Assembly: GCA_955652915.1 (NCBI GenBank) | Contig: CATPCJ010000190.1 | Span: forward strand, 1 to 35,777 | Source of the DNA: an uncultured Bryobacteraceae bacterium | Lineage (GTDB): Bacteria > Acidobacteriota > Terriglobia > Bryobacterales > Bryobacteraceae | Reading direction: 5' to 3' | DNA: 35,777 nucleotides | Part shown: piece by piece, positions 17,601-25,321 of the stretch | How positions within the stretch are numbered: the first letter of the stretch is position 1 | How the letters are laid out: the number at the start of each line of letters is the position of its first letter | Position numbers and translations under genes: made by a program | Notes under the pieces: generated by a model | Seen by the model: only the letters and a program-made list of their open reading frames with translations | What the model was told of the DNA's origin: nothing | The model's database searches: none

Positions 17601-20075
17601 TTACTTTCCGAACAGGCTTCGGACCGGCGCCGGAGGATCCGTGTGGCGAATCGCAAGCCAGAGGATATCATTCAGTTCGTCGTCGTCATTCAGATCTTCC
17701 CGGCTGAAATCGAGCCGCGCGGAGCGGGCGGCGGTCGTGGAATTCGCGGGGTTCCGGTCGTCGAGCGGAATTCGTGGCTTTTCCACCTGGTACGGCGTCA
17801 GCACCGGCGCCTTCACGAACAAGTTGAGCATGGGGCGAGCGCCCGCATCGAAGTGCGTCATCGGACGAAGGTGCAGAAGCAGCTCCATGGTGCGCAGCAC
17901 GGAAGTGGTGTTGTACATAGTGCTGTCCACCGCGCCGGTGTGTGTGTAGGGCGAAAGAACATAGGCCGGCGAACGATGCGAATCGATGTGATCGGGGCCG
18001 TTCTGCGCGTCGTCTTCGAGAACGAAGATGGCCGTGGATTTCCAGAATTTGCTGCGCGACATGCCTTCCACAATCATGCCCAGCGCGTAGTCATTGTCGG
18101 CGAATGACGAAAGCGGCGCGATCTTTCCGGCTGCTGTTCCGCTGGTATGGTCGTTGCCCAGGCGCATGGTAATCAGCGCAGGCATCTGGCTGCTCTTTTC
18201 AAAGTCCGCCAGATCTTCGAGGAACACTTGGGCGCGCTTGACGTCCGGGTAGTCGAGGTCGAAACTTCGAAAGTTCATGTTGGTGACTTTCGCAAGAACC
18301 GGATCGCGTACGGCTCCTATTTGCACGCCGCCGTCGCCGGCCGTCTTGATATTGGTCGCCCAGTAGCCGTAGTTGCGCATGGAAACGCCACGCGCGGCCG
18401 CACTAGTCCACAGATATCCCGCCGGAGGAAGCGCCGCCGGTTCGCCGCCTTCGTAGTCATAATGATTGCGCCGTTTTCCGTAACTATTCGGCCAGAGCTT
18501 TTCGACGTAGTCGTTGGAAATCGCGGAAGTCGACCAGTTGTGTCCGTCGGCGCTGACGTCGCCATTTACGTAAAAATTGTCGAGCAGCACAAACTCACGA
18601 GCCAGCTTGTGATGATTCGGGCTGACGTTTTCCTTGAAGAGACAGAGTGACGGATCACTGGCCCCTCTTCCGATGTCGCCGAGTACCTGATCGTAGCTGC
18701 GATTCTCCTTGACGATGTAGATCACATGTTCGATGGGTGGAAGCCCCTCGGGCTGGGCCTCCAGCTTTCCATCGTTGTAAGGCGAGTTCGAGAGCGCCTC
18801 GGCGGTGTATTTCTTGAGCTGATCGTCGTCGAACGGCGCAATGAAGGACGCCGATCCAATCTGAATTCGTCCGACATACTCAACGGCGGGGACTCCCTGA
18901 TGCGCGGGCGCGGCGCGAACCCTGGGATTCGGACCGCCCGGATTCGGATAACTCCGCGAGCCGCGGCCATTGAGGACAACCAGGCGGCCATCCGGCAGTG
19001 CTCTGGCGGACGTCGGATACCAGCCGGTAGGGATGAAACCGAGCACGTGGCTGCGCGCCTCGCTCACATCCACCACCGCCGCGGCGTTGGCGTCCGAACA
19101 CACGACGTAGAGTTTCTTTCGATCGTCGCTGAGCGCGAGCGCGCTGGGCGTCATGCCGAGCGGATGCAAAGGCGTGCTGGAGACGTTGATGGTCTCGGCC
19201 ATGCGAAGTTCGCCAAGGTCGGATACCGCCACGGCGTAAACGTTATTGGTATTGGCCGCCGAAACGAAAATGCGAGCTTTCCAGTTGGCTTCGTCGCCTT
19301 CTTCGGACAAGCGGTCCCGCCAGACCATGTCGGTAGGGTGCGCGCCCACGCGTACGCTTTGTAACTGGGCGCCATCGCTGGTCTGGTGGCGATGCATGGA
19401 GCCGTCCGCCCAACTGGTGACGAAGAACGATTTGCCGTCGGGATGAAACAGAATGCGGTAGGGCCGGCGGCCGGTCTTGAAGCGATCTACTATGATCCCC
19501 GATTGCGGATTTACAACGATGATGGCGTCGTGATAGAGGTCGCATGCATAGAGCAAACGGCCATCGGGCGATGTAGCGACGTCGCCGATGAAATCACGAT
19601 AAGTTCTGTCGGCCGCTCGAACCAGTTCGAAAGTCCGCGACGGTTGCAGTTGTCCGCTTTCACTAAACGAGAATTCAAAGAGACTGGCCTTGGAGCCGCC
19701 GCCCACCCAAAGCGTCCGGCCATTGGGCGCCAGCGCCAAGCCGAGCCATCCATCCGCAACCGGCGTGCGTCCAATCTCAGTCCCGCTCTTTGTGTCCACG
19801 ACGCTTAGCGATGGCGGCTTGTATCCGCCGTTCAGCACGATCATGAAGCGCCCATCCGCCGATAACACGGAGGACATGGGCATGGTGTCCAGGGGGAGTT
19901 GAGTACCCGCCGGCTTGACGCGCCAGCCACTGTTGAGGAGGAATCCGCCGTTCGCCAGAATCCCGACCTGTTCGCGAGGCGCGGGCTGCGAGGACGACAA
20001 CGCGGCGATGGCCACCAGGATGACGGAGGCTGCGAACAGCCGGCGGCGTTCACGTTTCGGAGAAGACTTTTTCAT
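17601..20075 (-). CDS. YncE-like beta-propeller fused to phosphoesterase
   Basis: An 824-residue secreted protein. A twin-basic, hydrophobic N-terminus (KRERRRLFAASVILVAIAAL) serves as signal peptide. Seven-bladed YncE/cytochrome-D1-like propeller repeats cover about 40-400 (SPDGRLLYACDLYHDAIIVV, LSDDRKKLYVVCSDANAAAV). A phosphoesterase domain of the acid-phosphatase/phospholipase C type covers about 440-790, with VKENRSYDQVLGD, DGHNWSTSAISNDYVEKLWP and FVLEDDAQNGPDHIDSHRSP as metal/active-site segments. The fused architecture is typical of Acidobacteria. The natural substrate is unknown; phosphomonoesters or phospholipids in the periplasm are expected. Its start overlaps the nadE stop by ATGA, and GH57 follows after 22 bp. 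Confidence 0.88.
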   Translation of the reverse strand: MKKSSPKRERRRLFAASVILVAIAALSSSQPAPREQVGILANGGFLLNSGWRVKPAGTQLPLDTMPMSSVLSADGRFMIVLNGGYKPPSLSVVDTKSGTEIGRTPVADGWLGLALAPNGRTLWVGGGSKASLFEFSFSESGQLQPSRTFELVRAADRTYRDFIGDVATSPDGRLLYACDLYHDAIIVVNPQSGIIVDRFKTGRRPYRILFHPDGKSFFVTSWADGSMHRHQTSDGAQLQSVRVGAHPTDMVWRDRLSEEGDEANWKARIFVSAANTNNVYAVAVSDLGELRMAETINVSSTPLHPLGMTPSALALSDDRKKLYVVCSDANAAAVVDVSEARSHVLGFIPTGWYPTSARALPDGRLVVLNGRGSRSYPNPGGPNPRVRAAPAHQGVPAVEYVGRIQIGSASFIAPFDDDQLKKYTAEALSNSPYNDGKLEAQPEGLPPIEHVIYIVKENRSYDQVLGDIGRGASDPSLCLFKENVSPNHHKLAREFVLLDNFYVNGDVSADGHNWSTSAISNDYVEKLWPNSYGKRRNHYDYEGGEPAALPPAGYLWTSAAARGVSMRNYGYWATNIKTAGDGGVQIGAVRDPVLAKVTNMNFRSFDLDYPDVKRAQVFLEDLADFEKSSQMPALITMRLGNDHTSGTAAGKIAPLSSFADNDYALGMIVEGMSRSKFWKSTAIFVLEDDAQNGPDHIDSHRSPAYVLSPYTHTGAVDSTMYNTTSVLRTMELLLHLRPMTHFDAGARPMLNLFVKAPVLTPYQVEKPRIPLDDRNPANSTTAARSARLDFSREDLNDDDELNDILWLAIRHTDPPAPVRSLFGK

Positions 20076-21721
20076 TCGGAAAACCTTTGGGCGATGGGGA
20101 ATCGGCGGCCGATGCCGAATGCTTTCGTGGTTACTTTCAGGCCGGGAGCAGCCTGTTGACGTTTGTATTCGTTGCGATCCACTTTGTTGACGATATCGCG
20201 GACCAGGGACACGGGCAGGTTCAATGAATCGGAAATCTGTTGCGGCGACTCGTTGTTTTCGATGTAGCCGCGAAGAATCTGATCGAGCACATCGTACTCC
20301 GGCAAGGAATCGGAGTCCTTTTGATCCGGGCGCAGCTCAGCCGACGGCGGCTTGGTAAACACGTTTTCAGGAATCGCATTGTTGTGGCGTTTGTTGGCGA
20401 CACGCGAGAGTGAATAAACCAGTGTTTTGGGCACGTCGCTGATGACCGCAAGGCCTCCGCACATGTCGCCATATAGAGTGCAATAGCCGACCGCCAGTTC
20501 ACTCTTATTGCCCGTGGTGAGCACCAACGCGCCCCATTTGTTGGAAAGGGCCATCAGGGTGACGCCGCGCAATCGCGACTGGAGATTTTCTTCCGTGACG
20601 CCGGCCGATTCGCCATTGAACACAGGCCGCAACTCCTGCAAGAACGCTTCGTACTGCTTCCGGATGGGGATAATCTCGAAGCGTATTCCTAAATTGCGGG
20701 CCATGTCGCGGGCATCGGTGACGCTGTGATCGGAAGAATAGGGACCGGGCATTCCGACGCCGGTGACATTTTCCTTGCCGACTGCATCTACCGCGATGGC
20801 CGCGGTGAGCGATGAATCGATGCCGCCGCTGAGACCAATGATCACACGCTCGAAACCGCACTTACGGATATAGTCGCGCGTGCCCAGCACCAGCGCCTGG
20901 TAAGCCGCTTCGCATTCGTCCGGATAATTTTCACTATGATCGCCGGTCAGATTTCCGGTGTCGACGAATATCAGATCTTCATCGAACGAACTGGCGGAGG
21001 CAATCACATGGCCATCGGCATTCATGGCGAAGCTGCTGCCATCGAAGACCAGTTGGTCGTTGCCACCCACTTGATTGACGTAGAGGATGGGCAGCTTGAA
21101 ATGGCGCGCGCTGGTGACAAAAACTTCCCGCCGCAAAGCGCGCTTGCCCATGTGGTATGGCGAGGCGTTAATACTGATCAGAAGACGAGCGCCGGTTTGT
21201 GCCAGCTCTTCCACCGGATCGCGGCTGTAAAGGCGCCTTTCCCAAAACTGCTTGTCATTCCAGGCATCCTCACAAATGGTGACCGCCGTCGCGTATCCAT
21301 CCAGCATCAGCGGAAGCTGTTTGGCGGCAGGCTCGAAATAGCGCGTTTCGTCAAAGACATCGTAGCTTGGAAGCAACATTTTGTTCTGACGAAAGGCAAC
21401 GCGTCCGTGCTGCAGCACGGCGGCGCTATTGTAAATCGGGTTGCCGGAAGAAGAGCCCGTGCGCGTGACGGTCCCGCAGATGATGGTGAGATCCAGGTCC
21501 GCGGTGTCCGAAGCCAGACTCACTAGATGCTGTTCGGCGCCATCCAGAAAACTTTGCTTTTCGAGCAGGTCGCGCGGTGGATATCCAACCAGCGCCAGTT
21601 CGGGAAAAGCCACAACGTTCGCGCCGGATTCCGCGGCCCGGCGAGCGAAAGAAAGAATGCGTTGTGTGTTACCGCGGAGATCGCCAACAGTGGAATTGGT
21701 TTGTGCCAGCGCGATCTTCAT
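20072..21721 (-). CDS. nadE: Glutamine-dependent NAD+ synthetase
   Basis: A 549-residue two-domain cytoplasmic enzyme that converts nicotinate adenine dinucleotide, ATP and glutamine to NAD+. The N-terminal nitrilase-like amidase has the Glu-Lys-Cys triad: E41 in FPELALVGYPP, Lys in NKMLLPSYD, Cys in AVTICEDAWND. The C-terminal synthetase domain has the ATP-pyrophosphatase P-loop GLSGGIDSSLTAAIA and the NKSELAVGYCTLYGD segment. Length and order match bacterial glutamine-dependent NadE. The ATG has no clear ribosome binding site; a TACAAT -10-like box (21733-21738, minus strand) lies only about 11 bases upstream. It is translationally coupled (ATGA) to the secreted phosphoesterase gene. Confidence 0.95.
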   Translation of the reverse strand: MKIALAQTNSTVGDLRGNTQRILSFARRAAESGANVVAFPELALVGYPPRDLLEKQSFLDGAEQHLVSLASDTADLDLTIICGTVTRTGSSSGNPIYNSAAVLQHGRVAFRQNKMLLPSYDVFDETRYFEPAAKQLPLMLDGYATAVTICEDAWNDKQFWERRLYSRDPVEELAQTGARLLISINASPYHMGKRALRREVFVTSARHFKLPILYVNQVGGNDQLVFDGSSFAMNADGHVIASASSFDEDLIFVDTGNLTGDHSENYPDECEAAYQALVLGTRDYIRKCGFERVIIGLSGGIDSSLTAAIAVDAVGKENVTGVGMPGPYSSDHSVTDARDMARNLGIRFEIIPIRKQYEAFLQELRPVFNGESAGVTEENLQSRLRGVTLMALSNKWGALVLTTGNKSELAVGYCTLYGDMCGGLAVISDVPKTLVYSLSRVANKRHNNAIPENVFTKPPSAELRPDQKDSDSLPEYDVLDQILRGYIENNESPQQISDSLNLPVSLVRDIVNKVDRNEYKRQQAAPGLKVTTKAFGIGRRFPIAQRFSE

Positions 21722-21785
21722 GCGGTGAACCTATTGTAGCGGGCGTGGGCGGTAGGCGGCGGTCGATGACAGAACCGCGGCCGTT

Positions 21786-21826
21786 AGGGAGCGCTCATGG
21801 GCCGCACAGGCTGTGGAGCGCTCCCT
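21786..21826. repeat. 11-bp inverted repeat between ribA and nadE
   Basis: AGGGAGCGCTC (21786-21796) and GAGCGCTCCCT (21816-21826) are perfect inverted copies around a 19-base spacer. The inner arm AGCGCT is itself palindromic. It lies in the 186-bp gap after ribA and could end ribA transcription or be another dispersed repeat. The remainder of the gap holds no gene. Confidence 0.5.
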
Positions 21827-21907
21827 TGGCGAGGGGCTGCCGTTAACCCCCAACTTGTCAGCGGACAAGGTCACCCTGGGAGGAGGCCTCTTGCCAACGG
21901 TCGCGGT

Positions 21908-22501
21908 TCAGTCCAACAAATGGCCCAACTTCTGCTTCTTCGTCCTAAGATATCCCGCGGTTGATTCATGCGGTGTCACGATGCATGGAATACGCTCGAC
22001 CACTTGGATGCCGGCGCGCTCCAAGGCGGCGATTTTGTCGGGGTTGTTGGATAGCAGGCGTAGCCGCGTGACGTCGAAGTAGCGCAGAATTTCGGCCGGC
22101 ATTTCGTAGTTTCTCAGATCGGCCGCGAAGCCCAGGCGTTCGTTCGCTTCCACCGTGTCCGCGCCGCCATCCTGCAGTTCATAAGCACGCAACTTGTTGA
22201 GCAAGCCGATGCCCCGGCCTTCCTGGTGTTCGTAGATCAGCAGGCCTCTGCCTTCTTCCGCGATCAGGTTAAGCGACAACTCCAATTGCAAGCGGCAATC
22301 GCAGCGCAGGCTGTGAAACACGTCGCCGGTGAGGCATTCGGAATGAATTCGAATCAGCGGAGGTTCCGTGCCGGACGCAACGCCGCCCATGCGAAGCACA
22401 ACGCACTCCTGCAATTCGCCATTGTAGTTGCCGTCGAAACCGTAGATGCGAAAATGGCCGAATCTGCTGGGGAAATTTGCTTCCGCTACTTTGGTGAGCA
22501 T
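21908..22501 (-). CDS. ribA: GTP cyclohydrolase II
   Basis: A 197-residue cytoplasmic enzyme that opens the GTP imidazole ring to start riboflavin synthesis. The zinc-binding cysteines lie in SECLTGDVFHSLRCDC, and the active-site segments YEHQEGRGIGLLNK and LLSNNPDKIAAL are intact. Length equals the stand-alone RibA of E. coli; it is not fused to RibB. No other riboflavin gene is nearby. The start at 22501 has no ribosome binding site, and a TATAAT box on its strand ends about 20 bases upstream, so the leader would be very short. Confidence 0.95.
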   Translation of the reverse strand: MLTKVAEANFPSRFGHFRIYGFDGNYNGELQECVVLRMGGVASGTEPPLIRIHSECLTGDVFHSLRCDCRLQLELSLNLIAEEGRGLLIYEHQEGRGIGLLNKLRAYELQDGGADTVEANERLGFAADLRNYEMPAEILRYFDVTRLRLLSNNPDKIAALERAGIQVVERIPCIVTPHESTAGYLRTKKQKLGHLLD

Positions 22502-22520
22502 TGGTGAGACGGTGTGCTTT

Positions 22521-22530
22521 CATTATAATG
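22521..22530. promoter_or_regulatory. Palindromic, two-way -10 box
   Basis: CATTATAATG is a perfect 10-bp palindrome that reads TATAAT on both strands. On the plus strand a TTGGTG (22501-22506) stands 17 bases upstream as a weak -35 box for the kinase gene. The minus-strand copy faces ribA. Only one of the two promoters could be occupied by polymerase at a time. Confidence 0.5.
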
Positions 22531-22542
22531 ACGGCAGGCGCG

Positions 22543-23871
22543 ATGCTGGAACCGACACAGTTGGTGGTGCTGCTTTTGAGGCTGGCCGCGGCCGCGTCCC
22601 TGGGCAGCATCCTGTCGCGGTTCAGCGCATTCCAGCGGATGCTGATGCGCGAAGAGCGGACGCTGGTGCAACGCGTGAAGCTGGCGCTGGGCTGTTCGGT
22701 GGTGTACGGGGCGGGCGTGGCAACGCGAGTTTTCATCCCTACCTATCAGGCGGTCGACCTGGGGTTGGAAGGCAGTCTGGTGGCCGGCATGGTGGGCGGC
22801 TACGTCACTGGCCTGCTTTCCGGAGTATTGATTTCGATTCCGGCGTTCTTCAACGGCGAGCTGATGTCGATGCCGTTATTCGCGGGAGTCGGCGTGCTGG
22901 GCGGATTGCTTCGCGACGTGGCGCCGGAGAAAGAAGACATCTGGCGATTCTCTCCGCTTTTCAGCCTGAGTCCGGTCCGCTGGCGGCAGCGATCCTATCA
23001 GTTTCGAATGCTGTTCCAACTCGGCTGTATGTTCACCATCGTGTTTGCCGAGTTGCTGCGGCTTTCGGTGGCGCGCCTGTTCCCAGTGCCAACCAAGGGC
23101 GGGGTGTTTTGCCTGGCGCAGATTTGGGGCACGCCGCATCTGGTGACCGCGATTGCGATTTGTGCGAGCACCGTTTTCGCCATCATGCTGCCCCTCAAAA
23201 TCTGGAATAACACGCGCAACGAGAAGAAGCTGGAGGCGCAGCAGCTTCGCCTGAACGAAGCGCGGTTGGCCGCGCTCACCAGTCAGATCAATCCTCATTT
23301 TCTGTTCAACACCCTCAACTCAGTTTCATCGCTGATCCGCAGCAATCCCGACCAGGCGCGTAGCGTCGTCTATAAGCTATCGAGCATTCTGCGGCGGCTG
23401 CTGCGCAATACCGATAACCTCACGCCCCTGAGAGACGAGCTGGCGTTCATCGACAATTACATGAGCATCGAGATGGTGCGCTTCGGCGAGAAGCTGCGGT
23501 TCATCAAGGAAATCGAGCCCGGGACACTGGATCGGATGGTTCCGAGCATGCTCTTGCAGCCGATTATCGAGAACAGCATCCGGCACGGATTGAGCAGCAA
23601 AGTAGAAGGCGGCATGATCCGCGTGCGAACCTGGCTGGCCGACGGCAAGCTGCAATTGATGGTGGAAGACGACGGCGTGGGCATTCCGGAAACCAGATTG
23701 GCGACGTTGTTCGAGCAAGGCATTGGGGTGAGCAATGTGAATGAGCGTTTGAAGGTATTGTTCGGCCAGGATTACAGGATGTGGATCGACAGCAAGCCGG
23801 GCGAAGGCACCCGCACCGGGATCGAAATTCCAGAAGTGCAAGTGGCCACCGGGGAACTCACGGCCGTGTGA
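22543..23871 (+). CDS. LytS/YehU-type sensor histidine kinase
   Basis: A 442-residue membrane kinase from the ATG at 22543. About six hydrophobic segments form the N-terminal half, arranged like the 5TMR-LYT sensor. A short coiled coil (EKKLEAQQLRLNEARLAAL) leads into the His_kinase domain with phospho-acceptor H252 in QINPHFLFNTLNS. The ATPase domain has LLQPIIENSIRHG (N box) and VEDDGVGIP (G1). Such kinases normally signal to LytTR-type response regulators, none of which is in this window, so the partner is unlinked. An in-frame ATG at 22528 overlaps the TATAAT box and is less likely. Length is near normal for the family. Confidence 0.88.
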   Translation: MLEPTQLVVLLLRLAAAASLGSILSRFSAFQRMLMREERTLVQRVKLALGCSVVYGAGVATRVFIPTYQAVDLGLEGSLVAGMVGGYVTGLLSGVLISIPAFFNGELMSMPLFAGVGVLGGLLRDVAPEKEDIWRFSPLFSLSPVRWRQRSYQFRMLFQLGCMFTIVFAELLRLSVARLFPVPTKGGVFCLAQIWGTPHLVTAIAICASTVFAIMLPLKIWNNTRNEKKLEAQQLRLNEARLAALTSQINPHFLFNTLNSVSSLIRSNPDQARSVVYKLSSILRRLLRNTDNLTPLRDELAFIDNYMSIEMVRFGEKLRFIKEIEPGTLDRMVPSMLLQPIIENSIRHGLSSKVEGGMIRVRTWLADGKLQLMVEDDGVGIPETRLATLFEQGIGVSNVNERLKVLFGQDYRMWIDSKPGEGTRTGIEIPEVQVATGELTAV

Positions 23872-23877
23872 TGCGTA

Positions 23878-24160
23878 GCGTTACACTAAATCCTTGTTAG
23901 CGCCGACGGTGATCTTCTTCGTGCTGGCGGCTTTCCTCCCGATCGGTGGGATTGCGCGTTCTCGCTGATGATTGCCGCCGCTGGGATTGATGCGGTGGAT
24001 GGTCCACTGGCCCGCTACGCGCGATCCGGCGAAGTGCTGGCTGGATTCGATTGCCGCCGCTTGGACGATCCGATCGACTTTTTAAATTACACCGTCTCCC
24101 GCCGCTCTTGATTTGTCGCGCCAGTCTGGTGGCCGGACACGCGACGGCACACTCTCTTAA
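23878..24160 (+). pseudogene. Remnant of a CDP-alcohol phosphatidyltransferase (phosphatidylcholine-synthase-like)
   Basis: Three plus-strand frames taken in turn rebuild one protein segment. The first reads LLAPTVIFFVLAAFLP, the second RWDCAFSLMIAAAGIDAVDG then PLARYARSGEVLAGFD and RRLDDPIDFLNYT, the third LPPLLICRASLVAG. The middle piece carries most of the CDP-alcohol signature: DAVDGPLAR, then a downstream LDD..ID. Frame changes fall near 23935-23950 and 24092-24100. The catalytic core is recognisable but the N-terminus and the C-terminal membrane half are missing. Resemblance to bacterial phosphatidylcholine synthase (WD-AF, VDGPLAR, GFDGRRLDD) is from memory of the family. Sequencing error could explain the frame changes but not the missing ends. 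Confidence 0.6.
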
Positions 24161-24414
24161 GCAGCATTATGCTCTGGAACACATGCCAGCCCGCAACCGC
24201 CGCAAGCGGCTGCGGGACGACGAGTATCACCGATGCTGATTGAGAGACCGCCACCCGCAGAGTGTGCTTGAGGATATGCGTGTCTCGATAGGCGAGAAGA
24301 TTAGCCTCGTTGAGTGGGCTGCACTGCTGGTTCGCGATTGCCTGGGCGAAGTGGAGTGAGCGGGAGATTCCGCGCCGGCGCCCGGAGATTCCACCGGGCA
24401 GGATCGTACTGAAG
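24161..24414. other. Non-coding or decayed stretch with a strong hairpin
   Basis: A GC-rich hairpin at 24190-24216 has CCCGCA/TGCGGG and CCGC/GCGG arms with one mismatch and a 5-base loop. A 39-codon plus-strand frame (24240-24359, containing GEKISLVEWAALLVRD) has protein-like composition but no ribosome binding site, and I do not recognise it; it may be the tail of a lost gene. Nothing else is seen. Confidence 0.35.
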
Positions 24415-24912
24415 TTACTTCCGCTCCCGAAGTAGCAGAGTCACGAGAAAGTTCTGTGCAACTGGTTCTTCGCGGATCTCGCGCCAGCTCTCGAATGCGG
24501 CATCGACGAGTTGAATCTTGTCCAGCGTGTCGGTGCGCGACCACTTCGTTGCACCATCGTAATCGGCGGTATGCCGATGTTGGAGCATTAGGACGAAGGT
24601 ATTTGTGATTGTGTGGAGATACTGCGCAACCTTCCGCTCCCGACTAGCTGGAGGACGTCTCTTGAAATATTCGTTGAGTTCCTCGCGCTTAGTCGTGCAG
24701 ACCTTCCCCATTTGGCCGTGGTCGAGCATCCGAGCCAGCGTAGGACGTTCGGCGGCACGTTTCCAATTCTTAGCAGTCTCGGTCGTCAGGAGATGGAAGA
24801 GCGCATAGTAGGCGGCTGAAACCGCTCAGCGGAGACTCGCCTGCTTGGGACGCTTCGGCTCTCGGTTCGCAAGATGCCGGGCTTGCTCCAGCAGATCGTT
24901 TGGAAACGGCAT
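24415..24912 (-). pseudogene. HEPN-like (UPF0332-type) protein gene interrupted by a nonsense codon
   Basis: A continuous 166-codon frame from the ATG at 24912 to the stop at 24415 is broken by one TGA at codon 29 (24826-24828). It sits in SLR-stop-AVSAAYYALFHLL, where the family pattern suggests SLRRAVSTAYYALFHLL, so a CGA-to-TGA change fits. The AYYALFH helix and the later RHTADYD..SR segment followed by an amphipathic helix are features of UPF0332/HEPN proteins, many of which are RNases of toxin-antitoxin pairs. The ATG abuts the stop of the upstream partner (TAAATG). Downstream ATG codons (e.g. 24729) would give only the C-terminal two thirds without the AYYALFH helix. A sequencing error is the main alternative. 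Confidence 0.65.
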
Positions 24913-25236
24913 TTACGGGCGTTCCCAAAAGGGTTCCTTGAGAGCGGCCTGTTCGGATCGGCTCCGGAAATTGAAATAAGTTTGAAGCCCAAGCTCCTCA
25001 GCTTTGATGTCATGTGAGACCTTGCTGATGATTCGCTGAGTTGTTTCGCGAAGGCGATTCGGGGCTGCGGCAGCATCGGAGATGACGATGCGAAAGAACA
25101 GGGAAATGTTCCCCTGCACGTCCTCCGCGAAGCTGTGCATAATGCGGATTACATCGGGAGCGAGGGCGCGCTCCGCTCGCTGGACGCCGGCCCGTATTTT
25201 GCTTTGATCGACTAATCCGCGAGGCACTATCGGCAC
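24913..25236 (-). CDS. Small conserved partner of the HEPN-like protein
   Basis: A 107-residue protein, GTG start at 25236 (a second GTG at 25227 is possible). Segments such as RALAPDVIRIMHSFAED, FFRIVISDAAAA and ELGLQTYFNFRSRSEQA recall a widespread unnamed family often written next to a gene like the one at 24415. It looks like a ferredoxin-like alpha/beta fold: helix, strand, strand, helix. By position it would be the antitoxin or regulatory partner of a HEPN pair; that is inference from gene order. A GATAAT hexamer (25243-25248, minus strand) is only six bases from the GTG, and no ribosome binding site is seen. The protein appears intact although its partner is interrupted. Confidence 0.6.
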   Translation of the reverse strand: MPIVPRGLVDQSKIRAGVQRAERALAPDVIRIMHSFAEDVQGNISLFFRIVISDAAAAPNRLRETTQRIISKVSHDIKAEELGLQTYFNFRSRSEQAALKEPFWERP

Positions 25237-25321
25237 AGTGCTATTATCGCGCGTCCCGGCTGAGTTTTGGGACAGCGCTTCATGGCCGAGATCGAACGAA
25301 GACGGAAGGAGTTGGGTACAA

